A model generated the notes under the pieces. It made no database searches and was not told the DNA's origin. It was given only the letters and a program-made list of their open reading frames with translations. The translations under genes were made by a program, and so were the position numbers. 64,000 bases of DNA from Tanytarsus gracilentus (Eukaryota > Arthropoda > Insecta > Diptera > Chironomidae): assembly GCA_038502055.1 (NCBI GenBank), contig JAXRKN010000044.1:11119501-11183500 (forward strand), given 5' to 3'. Shown piece after piece: positions 1 to 8,873 of the stretch; positions within the stretch are counted from its first letter, which is position 1, and each line of letters opens with the position of its first letter.

Positions 1-869
1 GAAAGTGGAATTTTTGTGGCATGGACGAGCTTGATTTTTGGATTTTTTTACGCATTAGGTGTGATATTTGATCGAGGGGCAGAAAACTCACAAAATTGCG
101 AGATTTTTATAAATTTTTAAATGTTAATTTTTTTAAGGTAAAACCAAGGGGAAGAAACTTCGGTTACGACCAGGGTAAAACTTCATTTGTTAAATTTGAC
201 CATAATTTAATTCGCAGTTGCCGCCTTGGATCTGTTTGGGTTAACTATGCTAATGATTATTAACTCCATTTTCTATCGTGAGAACATCAATTTTTTTAAA
301 TGAAACTTTCTAACATTAGTTAATTTTTAAAGTCGTTTTCTTCATTTACCTCCTTTATTTTGTGCACGCACTGCTGGTCATTTATTCATTCAGTCTCATC
401 AAAAAAGCTATCAAAAGGGTAAAAACTTTAAATTTAACGGTTGAAATTAATTTTAAAAATTAAATTTTAGCACAATCATTCGGACCTGAGTTTGCCGATT
501 GCGGTGCAAGCAATTGGAACTTTTATAATTGTGTATCAGTTTTTCGCTAGATGGGATGGTCAATGGTATGACTATTCATACATTCTTGCTGGAATTATTG
601 CATTTTCAGCGTTCGTCATCGTTTACTTTTTGTCAATTTTAATTCGACTTCATTCTCATTTGAGAAAAATCAGCTTGACAGCATCAGATGAAACTCCAAC
701 ATTTGTTAATCAAAGACTGCCACCACCAAGCTACAATTCCACCCAGATGACTGCTCCAGTCAATTCTAATTTTGGGATGCCATCACAGCCTCCTCACTAC
801 AATCAAATTTACCCTGTTCAGTCTCAAAATAATTCTAATTTGGCAACTCAGGATGAAAACAGATACTGA
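1..869 (+). CDS. Small four-pass membrane protein, array member 1 (5' end missing)
   Basis: The gene starts upstream of the window. Visible exons are 1-60, 138-174, 218-277, 333-418 and 471-869, joined in consistent phase to give 213 residues ending in TAA. The first exon carries the end of the Glu-Ser-Gly motif and a membrane helix; three more hydrophobic segments follow, the last at about 590-650. The long hydrophilic C-tail is rich in Pro, Asn and Gln and holds two PPxY motifs (PPSY and PPHY), the type that binds WW domains of Nedd4-family ligases. Layout (Cys-rich N-terminus, four helices, PPxY tail) recalls the LAPTM4/5 lysosomal proteins, but the homology is my inference from layout only. 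The penultimate exon is 86 nt, as in most other array members. Exons 2 and 3 are the least certain. Confidence 0.68.
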
Positions 870-2080
870 AACTTTTAAATCAGTTTATTTTTTAATCTCA
901 GTTTATTTCAGCAAAGTTTTTGTAATATTTTGATTAAAAAAAATAACAAATTTTTTGATTACTGAAAAATTGAAAAAATGTCCTGGATTTTTTGTTAACT
1001 GTGAAATTTTTTGCAATAATAATTTATCTTATCCGCAGATTACAAAATCACTTGAAATTTTTTAGTTTACTTAATACCCACAGACAATTTTTATCAAATT
1101 TAATAAATTTTATAATTTTTGCGTAAATTTGACTTCACTTTTTGTAAATTTTTTAAAATTTCATTAATTTTAGTAAATTTTTTGATTAAATTTATCATTT
1201 TATAAATTTTTGATGTCAAATTCACGTACTTTTTAGTAAAAATTTTATGTAAAATTGAGTAAAAATTTACTTTAAAAAAATTTGCTAATTTTTTTATATT
1301 TTTTATGTAATTTTAGTCAAATTTCATTTTCCACTTTTGTGGACCTTAATTTATTAAGTTTTTTTGTACATCAGGTCTGGGCTTGTTTTTTTTGCTCTGT
1401 AATGAAGGAGAATATTTATTAGAAACTTAAACTTTTTTTTGCTTACCGTGTTGCTAGGATTCGAACCGTGTTTCAGGAGGAGAAATGTTGTTACACTCGC
1501 GCGCGTAAACACTTCGCTACCAAGCCTTTATTGAATTTATTTGCAAAATGGCTCAAAGCTTATATAAGACACAAAAACTTTCTCCTCCCATTTTACAAAT
1601 ATTTATTAGGGACGTTCTTTGGATAGCATTCTTTATTTTGTTTCATTACTTTTTTAAAACTTTTTTCTACTATCATTATTTAATAAATAAAATAATTTTT
1701 TATAATATTTTTGAAGAAAAAAACGTTTTCCGTAAAATATTTTCAGCAAATTAACCTTGCTATGTAATCGTTTATTTAAAAATTTAACGAAGATCTTGAT
1801 CTATTATAATGACAATTAAAATAAATGAAGATTTAAAATTTAAAACAATATTTTTTCGGAGATTATGCATTTTAGAAAAAAATTTATGCAACACTACCAA
1901 AGAACGACTCATTAATCAAGAAATAAAAAACTCATTTTGACATACATTGATTTAACACTAAAATTTAGGTGAAAATGTTCAAATTATAAAAATTGACTCA
2001 TGGTATAATACGAATTTTACTTCAAGAAAGAAATTTTCTTGACATAAATTGGTTTCGAGTTTTAACGTCTAAAATGGTTT
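870..2080. other. AT-rich intergenic stretch
   Basis: Very AT-rich sequence with no ORF I can support apart from the tRNA-like segment listed separately. The 68-codon ORF at 1548-1754 is low-complexity and lacks any family resemblance. Confidence 0.5.
1451..1526 (-). repeat. tRNA-derived (SINE-like or tRNA pseudogene) segment
   Basis: On the minus strand the segment holds a near-consensus Pol III A box (TGGTAGCGAAGTG, around 1510-1522) and a perfect B box (GGTTCGAATCC, 1457-1467) about 40 nt apart. The flanks do not form a proper acceptor stem and the T stem has mismatches, so it is not a working tRNA. A tRNA-derived SINE head or a decayed tRNA gene fits best. It is also far more GC-rich than its surroundings. 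Confidence 0.45.
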
Positions 2081-3115
2081 GACCTTAATTGTTTTATATA
2101 AAATTTACGTCAAATTTGATGTAAATTTTATGTTAAATTTTTTTGACGTAAATTATTTTATATGAATTTACCTAAGTTTTTCAAAAATTAATTTTTGACG
2201 TGAATTTTAAATTAAATTTAAACTCAAAAAGTATGTAAATTTGATGTTAAATTTTGATGTAAAATTTTGACATAAAATTTATGTAAATTTTATATAAAAT
2301 TTGACGTCAAAAAAAGTGACGATAAAACGTCAAATTTGTACGTAAAATTATTTTACATAAATTTTACGTCAAATTTGATGTAAATTTTATATTAAATTAT
2401 TTAACATAAATTTTTTTATGTAAATTTTACGTCAAATTTTATGTTAAATTTTTTGACGTTAAATATTTTATATAAATTTTACGTCAAATTTGATGTAAAT
2501 TGTATGTTAATTATTTGACGTAAAATATTTTATATTAATTTTACGTCAAATTTGATGTAAATTTTATGTTAAATTATTTGACATAAAATATTTTATATAA
2601 ATTTTACGTCAAATTTGATGTAAATTTTATGTTAAATTGTTTGACGTTAAATATTTTATATAAATTTTACGTCAAATTTGATGTAAATTTTATGTTAAAT
2701 TATTTGACGTTAAATATTTTATGTAAATTTTACGTCAAATTTGATGTAAATTTTATGTTAATTATTTGACGTAAAATATTTTATATCAATTTTACGTCAA
2801 ATTTGATGTAAATTTTATGATAAACTATTTGACATAAAATATTTTATATAAATTTTACGTCAAATTTGATGTAAATTGTATGTTAATTATTTGACGTAAA
2901 ATATTTTATATCAATTTTACGTCAAATTTGATGTAAATTTTATGTTAAATTATTTGACATAAAATATTTTATATTAATTTTACGTCAAATTTGATGTAAA
3001 TTTTATGTTAAATTATTTGACATAAAATATTTTATATATATTTTACGTCAAATTTGATGTAAATTTTATGTTAATTATTTGACGTAAAATATTTTATGTA
3101 AATTTAATGTAAATT
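2080..3115. repeat. Tandem repeat (satellite), ~62-63 bp unit
   Basis: About a dozen head-to-tail units are clear from about 2340 to 3110, with degenerate units before that. Each unit contains a run close to TTTTATATAAATTTTACGTC followed by AAATTTGATGTAAATTTTATG and a TGACGTAAAATA segment. Inside each unit the 22 bp TTTACGTCAAATTTGATGTAAA is a palindrome with one mismatched pair. Units differ by a few substitutions and 1-2 bp indels. No coding capacity. Confidence 0.9.
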
Positions 3116-3266
3116 TTACATTTTTTTAATGTAAAAAGTATATGAATTTTACGTAAAAAAAATTTTTTATACAGATTTTACGTAAAATTGACATAAATTT
3201 GATAAGTTTTTGTTTTGTGGGTATTGCGAGATTACTTTCGTGAAAGAGTTCAAGGAAATCAGTTCC

Positions 3267-3984
3267 ATGATGGCATTTACTCAGGACAATTTCTGTTTTT
3301 GTCTTCAAATTGAATCAATCGGGAAAATCGTTGCAGTCGTCAGTATTATTTTTGGATTCACGATCGTTATTGGTGGTGGACTTTACAGTGTACTTTTTTC
3401 TTTAATGTCTTACTACGAAAATGAATTAACAAGTTGGTATAAAAAATTCATTAAAAAAATTATTTTGGCCATTGCATTGAAGGACAAATTAAATTAAAAA
3501 TAATGTTAATAATTTTTCTTTTAGGATTTTTATTTGCATCTTATGCATACTTGGCATTTGGAATTCTCACTGTAAGTGCTGGATTTATTTTACTTTCTGG
3601 AATTTCGCAGGTAAAAAAATGTTTAACAGATGGAAATTTGCATTTAATTACAGTTAAAATTATTGCAAATTTCTCAACCCCTAAAATTGTCTAAATTTAA
3701 ATTTTAAATTTTTTTTATAGAAAAAACTATCAAAAGTAAAATTGATGCTCGCCACCCTTCATATTGGATTTTTTCTATCCTTTTTGCATTTGTTCGAGAT
3801 AAATGGAAAATATGGCATCTTAATTACAATAGTACTAGTTTTACTGACCACAATTTCTTTATTTTTCATTTATAGTTTGTATTTTCACATTAAAAGAATT
3901 AATTTAGAAAGTAATGAAAGAATTCAAACTTCAAACTTTAACAATGAGCAAATTTTTTATGTTCAAAAAAGTAACAAAAAATAA
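3267..3984 (+). CDS. Small four-pass membrane protein, array member 2
   Basis: Exons about 3267-3432, 3525-3610 and 3721-3984, total about 171 residues. The N-terminus has the family motif FCFCLQIESIGKI leading into helix 1. Exon 2 is the 86-nt family exon, ending at GISQ just before the splice. The last exon starts KKLSKVKLML and encodes helices 3 and 4 with a basic, Asn-rich tail. The first donor (3432, GTTGGT) is chosen only because it gives the right phase; a nicer-looking site five bases on would break the frame. Closest relative is the next gene (same KKL-K-K-MLxT start of the last exon), so the two are probably a recent tandem duplicate. Function not known. Confidence 0.68.
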
Positions 3985-4140
3985 ATTGTACAAAAATTTA
4001 AATAAAATCTTTATAAAATTTATCTCAATTTTTTTCTCAAGTGATCCTCAAATAATTTTTTTTATCTAATCTTTCAGCAGAAAAATTCCTATTAAGATTA
4101 TTTTTCAGTCACTAATTGAAATTCGTTGAAGCAACCAGTT

Positions 4141-4790
4141 ATGAAAATTAATCGTGAATTCTTTTATTTTTCTTTGCCAATCGAGCAAATTGGCAAAATA
4201 TTTGCGGTCATTTACATTGTCCTCGGATTTATTGCGACAATATGTAAATAATTTATTAAGATGAATTTTTGGGATGATTTTAATTTACTTTTTAGTGTCA
4301 GGCTTATTTAGCATACTAGTGACACTGCCTCTATTAATTTATCAAGAAACGTCGGGCGTTAGTTTCGCATTTTATACATATTTTATTTTTGCAATTTTAA
4401 CTGTTTGTGCGGGATTCGTTTATTGGGAAGGAATTTCACAGGTAAAAGATTCAAAAATTAAATTTTATATTTTATTTTTTTACTTTTTAGAAAAAACTTA
4501 ACAAAATCAAAATGATGCTCATCACTCAACTAATTGGACTTTTTCTATCTATAATAACTTTTATACTTTTAATGCGCAGTAATTTAGTAAAAATACTTAC
4601 AATAATCATGGCTGTGTTCATGTTCATCTCAATATTTTACACCCATTGCCTTTTTGTTAATTTCCAAAAAATTATTGAACTAAATAAGAAAGATCAAGAG
4701 AGCCGAAGAAAACAAAGCGAAATTGTTCCAGTTCATAGACGACGTCGCACTTTAGAGAGTAAAAAATTTAATGAAAGTCAAATGATTTAA
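4141..4790 (+). CDS. Small four-pass membrane protein, array member 3
   Basis: Exons 4141-4243, 4296-4441 and 4491-4790 give 182 residues. Starts MKINREFFYFSLPIEQIGKI, a divergent form of the family motif in which the Cys pair is lost. Exon 2 (146 nt) equals the loop exon plus the 86-nt exon of its neighbours without the intervening intron. It ends GISQ, and the last exon begins KKLNKIKMML, as in member 2. Four hydrophobic segments; the tail is strongly basic (HRRRRT). Role unknown; probably an endomembrane protein by analogy with LAPTM-like layout (inference). Confidence 0.72.
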
Positions 4791-5045
4791 TTTTCAAATT
4801 TATCGATTTTTTAAAATTTGAATGAGATTAATTGTGAGTTCAAATTTATAATGAAAAAGTTAGATTTCAAGTTAATTTTTATATTTGATATTTAAAATTT
4901 CTAAAAATCCTAAAAACTATTTTTTATCATCGAAAATATTTAACCTAAAACTAAATTTCGATTTATGACAGTAATTTTGTTCTTTAAATGTTTAACGATC
5001 CATTAAAATTAAGAAAATTTCGGCGAGTTTAAAAAAGATCAAAAA
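4791..5045. other. Intergenic, nothing recognised
   Basis: AT-rich spacer between array member 3 and the palindrome; no gene or repeat seen. Confidence 0.5.
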
Positions 5046-5046
5046 T

Positions 5047-5537
5047 TATCTTAAATAAAATATTAAAAAAATTTTAAAACCTTTATTTGTACATTCGAGA
5101 AAAGTATAAAATAAAATAAAATCAGTATAAAACTGATATTTTTATATATTTTGTTCCTTGGTAATCAAACAAAATTTGATATTTTTTGTTGTGATATATT
5201 TTAAAATGTGTGATGTAATATTGAATGGATGAAAATTGGAATTAAAGATAAAATAAAGAAGTGGGGCGGTATATTTTTATGTGATTTTGCAAGTGTTTAA
5301 TTATTTAAACCGCCCCCTTTTTATTTTGATCTTTAATTAATTTTCATTCATTCAAGTATTAATGCACCGCATGTTTAAAATATATCACGATACAGAAATA
5401 ATATAAAATTTTTTTGATGTAGAAGGGGTAAAAAAATATATAAAAATATGTCTTTATATGATTTTTTTTTTTTATACTTTTCGTGGGAATGTATAAATAG
5501 AAGTGGGTTTTAAAATTTTTTTAATATTTTATTTAAT
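5047..5537. repeat. Long imperfect palindrome (fold-back element or hairpin locus)
   Basis: Left arm about 5047-5270 and right arm about 5311-5537 are inverted copies with small indels. Matching blocks include TAAATAAAATATTAAAAAAA (left, about 5053) against its complement near 5510-5530; GAAAAGTATAAAA against TTTTATACTTTTCGT; and a GGGGCGG / CCGCCCC pair closing a ~40-nt AT-rich centre. The arms cover nearly the whole element, as in fold-back MITEs or in hairpin-RNA loci. No coding capacity. A target-site duplication is not obvious. Confidence 0.72.
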
Positions 5538-5539
5538 AC

Positions 5540-6060
5540 TTTTTCCTGTTAATTTTTTTATTTCGTTTTTTTTTTTTTTTTTCTTTTTTTTTTTTACTTT
5601 TATTGTTATTTATCTAGTTAATTTTTTGCTAGTTTCTATTTTTTAATGAACTTTTTTTTTATTTTTTTCTTACTTTTCAAGGTGGGACTTTTTTTTCTTG
5701 TGATTGTGGCCTCTTTTGCTCCTGTCCTGTGTTTCCTTCCTTTGCTTTCTTGTTGTTCCTTTCTGCTTGGTTAAAATTAAAGTATCAAGACATTTTTTTT
5801 TTATTTTTCTAAATTATTTTTCGTTCTGGTGTTTGGTTGTTTTGTCTGAAAATTTAAAATATTTTCTTTATTTGAAAATTATTTTTATTTAATTTTTTTC
5901 TTTACCTTTGTTTTGTGTTCCTTTGATGTGATTTAAATTTGTTTTATGATGAATTGACGAATTTTAAATATTTGTATTTTTTTCTCCAAATGTTATTGTT
6001 TTGTCGAAGGGTTTTATATCGAAACTGAGGAATTAATTTAAAGTTTAAAAATTTTTCTAC
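5540..6060. other. T-rich, A-poor spacer
   Basis: Contains long poly-T runs (around 5560-5600) and a pyrimidine/G-rich stretch at 5690-5775 that translates as a hydrophobic helix on the + strand (starting MWPLLLLSC). I could not attach exons to it; it may be a relic of an array member. Not called as a gene. Confidence 0.4.
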
Positions 6061-6073
6061 CGTTACTTCTTAC

Positions 6074-6131
6074 ACAGCTGATCTCGCTCCGCTTCGCTAC
6101 GCGACAACAGCTGTGCGTGCCGCACAGCCGT
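6074..6131. promoter_or_regulatory. GC-rich island with two CAGCTG E-boxes
   Basis: A ~58-bp GC-rich patch in AT-rich DNA contains two CAGCTG palindromes (6075-6080 and 6108-6113), 33 bp apart, flanking GCTCCGCTTCGCTACGCGAC. CAGCTG is a classic bHLH binding site and the patch lies just past the 3' end of a bHLH gene. Regulatory use is inference; it could equally be a fragment of a repeat. Confidence 0.3.
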
Positions 6132-6190
6132 AAACTCTTCAATGCTCGAGATGAAATTAGTTTTAGGGTATATTATAGAAGTGGGAAAAA

Positions 6191-6685
6191 TCATTCAATT
6201 TTTAAATTATTTTCAATTTCTTCAAACTGCTCATGAAGTTTCCAATATGATGGAATATATGGGGTTTCTTGGCAAGTTTTGTCATCGAGTATCTGGTGCA
6301 AAAAATTTATGTATCTGTTTAAAAAAAATTTAAGAAATTAATAGTAAAAAAATTGAATTTTTCAAAACCTTATCGCCAATTTAAGTGTTTGAATTTTGCA
6401 TGGTTTAATTGTGTACGATGGAAGGGTCATTCTCAAATTCTCAAATGCTTCATTGACAGCTTTTGTTCTTCTTCTTTCTCGCTCATTCGCACTTTCTCGT
6501 AAAACAACCGTCGTTTCCATTTTTGTTGCTTCTCCTTGAGAACAAATTGGTAAAATATCCGAAGACACTGACACAGTTTCGTCAAAATTATTAATTAAAG
6601 CGAAATTATCGTTTGCATCTTGCAATTGATTTTGATTTTGATAAAAAATTTCACTGAAACCACAAAGTTCTTTGAAATTTTCCAT
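6191..6685 (-). CDS. bHLH transcription factor (Twist/Hand/PTF1-like class), frame break in exon 2
   Basis: Exon 1 is 6369-6685 (start MENFKELCGF). Residues about 68-105 form a bHLH: basic region RESANERERRRTKAVNEAF, helix 1 to LRMTLPSY, and helix 2 start KIQTLKLAI. The exon ends at donor AAG|GTTTTG. The acceptor TTTAAACAG at 6316 begins exon 2, which completes helix 2 as RYINF. At a run of seven T (minus strand) near 6301-6307 the frame breaks. With six T the read would continue FLHQILDD... and on to a TGA at 6191-6193, exactly as a bHLH should; as given, it terminates after about ten codons, near 6285. So either an assembly error, a polymorphism, or a truncated protein. The basic-region Glu and Arg residues needed for E-box contact are intact. 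The subfamily is not certain. It lies inside, and opposite to, the membrane-protein array. Confidence 0.78.
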
Positions 6686-7554
6686 GCTTGAATAATTTTG
6701 ATTTGATCTTTTCGAACTCTGTCGCGAGACTAAAAGATCACAACAAAGATTTTTCTCTTTCTCCTCATAGCAACAAATTAAATTGAAACACCAAAAAATT
6801 TAAGTAATAATCCTGAGTTAGCATAATTGTATCACTTCACAAAAAATGACAAACTCATGTCACAATTTTTGGAGGTTCCAACAAAATTATTTTAATTAAT
6901 TTTATGCTCAGCGATGATTAAATTTTATAAAAAAATTACATTGAGTGCGTCTTTTATTCTCGTGCGACTAAACACAGGAAATAAATTTAATCTTTTTTTA
7001 ATTTTTAAATGACCGATCATGTACAAAAGTTATGCTGATAAAATTAGATGTGTAAAATTTCTCTTTAATTAATGTGTTTTTAAGTTAATATTTATTGACT
7101 GAATTGTTGTGCTACTGATGAGTTTGTTTTAATTTGCATCTTCCGTTAGTTCTCGAAAAAAATGCGATGTGAATTTTACTTAATCCTAATCGTGAATAAG
7201 ATTTTATAGGAAACTCAACAAATTGAATTTTTTTCATATTTTAAAAGCTTCTTTTGGGATGTAAATTAATTTCGGGATGTTTTTCACTTCGAAATCCAAG
7301 TAAACTCTGAAAATAAATTTTGACTAATTATTTTACAATACTAAAGAAAAAATCTAAAAACATCAAATAATCAATTTGAACCATAAATCTTTATTTTACT
7401 GGTTTCGTTCTTTTTTGATTGCGATTTTTTTCAGAAGTTAATCAAATACTTTTTTATCGTTGATGACTAATCATCACGAGTTTAATTGCATTATAAACAA
7501 AAAAAAGTCTTTAACTCATTTCAGTGCGAAATTTTAATCGGACGAGTTGTGACA
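6686..7554. other. Intergenic, nothing recognised
   Basis: AT-rich spacer between the divergently transcribed bHLH gene and array member 4; it presumably holds both promoters. No conserved element recognised by eye. Confidence 0.5.
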
Positions 7555-8767
7555 ATGAAGTTAAATTCATTTTTTTCTACTAAAATTATTGGAAGAATAA
7601 TTGCAGCGTTTTGCACAATTTTGGGATTTGCATTAATTTCTAGTTAGTAAAATTTTTATATTATAGAAATTAAAATAACTTAAATTTACAGCTGGACTAG
7701 AAGCTTTCCTTTATCAAATCGTAAATTATGAAGGTAAAAATTTATTAAATACTTTTGTTCAAATAAACTTATCCAAAAAAATTAAGGCTCTGTGGTGATT
7801 TTTTTCTCCGTCTGCATTGCATGTGGAATTCTTTCACTTTTTGCAAGCTATAAAATGTGGAATGGAGTGTTAGAGGTAGATTTTAAATCAAAAATTTTAG
7901 CTCTTTAAAATATAAAATATTTTGCAGGGAAATTTGGACAAACTTCAGCCAATGATTGTCACTCAATGCATCGGTATTGCTTTTTCACTATATCCGATGG
8001 TTGTTTGGGTCACCTTTGACTATTTATATTTCTTTTTGCCATTTTTAATCACTTTATTAGTGGTCACTCTGATTGTTTTTGTTAAAATCGAAAACAAAAT
8101 TTTGACCGCTCTAGCCGGCGAATTTGAAAATCAAAATTCTAAAAGAATTTCTTGTGGACTTCGAATGGAATGTTTTGGAAGATTTATTGCGATGATTTTC
8201 GTTAATGTTGGAAGTGGAGGAGCTTTGGGTGAGAATTTAGAAATATTGAAAATCATTAATTAAATTTTTATAATTAGTTGCTGGTACAAATTGCTTTAAT
8301 TTCATTGGTGAACCTAGATGGGTGGGAATAACAGGTAAAAAAATATTTTATTTATAAAATTTGAGTGCATAATTTATGAGTAAACAGATTTGGAGAATGC
8401 GATGATGGCTTGCTATGTGATTTATGGAATTCTCGCTATTTTTGCTGGTTGGGCTTTATGGACTGGAATTTCACAGGTAATGTTGAACTTTTTATAAAAT
8501 TCCATTAAATAATTTTAAAATTTTTAGAGAAATTCGCGAAGATTCTTCTTCATGCTCGTTATCGAATTTTTTGGACTAATTTTGTTGATACCATCTTACT
8601 TCACAAATTATCAACACTCGAATGTTTTAGGAGCTACATTCACTCTTATGATCGTGTCATTTTTCTACACTTACCACTTGTATCATCTCGCCAAGCAAAA
8701 CAAACTCCGCAAAAATCAGAGAGAATATTTTTTTAATCAACAGAAAGTTTATAAAATTATAATTTGA
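7555..8767 (+). CDS. Fused double four-pass membrane protein, array member 4
   Basis: Seven exons: 7555-7642, 7692-7733, 7787-7875, 7928-8228, 8278-8334, 8388-8476 and 8528-8767, all phase-compatible, 301 residues. The first three exons plus the start of exon 4 form one complete four-helix unit. Exon 4 then reads without a stop from the helix-4 tail (KIENKILTAL) into ISCGLRMECFGRFIAM, the first-helix motif of a second unit. Exons 5-7 complete that second unit, ending YKII. The predicted protein therefore has eight helices, i.e. two array units in one gene. Both third-helix exons (7787-7875 and 8388-8476) are 89 nt, one codon longer than the 86-nt version elsewhere. A separate second gene starting at the internal Met near 8166 cannot be excluded, but unit one would then have no stop. 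Function unknown. Confidence 0.7.
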
Positions 8768-8873
8768 GAGAATTTTAAATTAATTTACTATTCAAATAAA
8801 TTTTTAATCTAAAGATATTTTATACTGGATCGTAATATATTAATCTTGGATTTAAGGATCTTTTCCTTTATTT

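Noticed and set aside
5704..5892. Hydrophobic 62-codon ORF
   Set aside because: Low-complexity T/C-rich text without a family motif or splice partners; mentioned only as a possible relic.
6142..6333. 63-codon plus-strand ORF
   Set aside because: Antisense to exon 2 of the bHLH gene.
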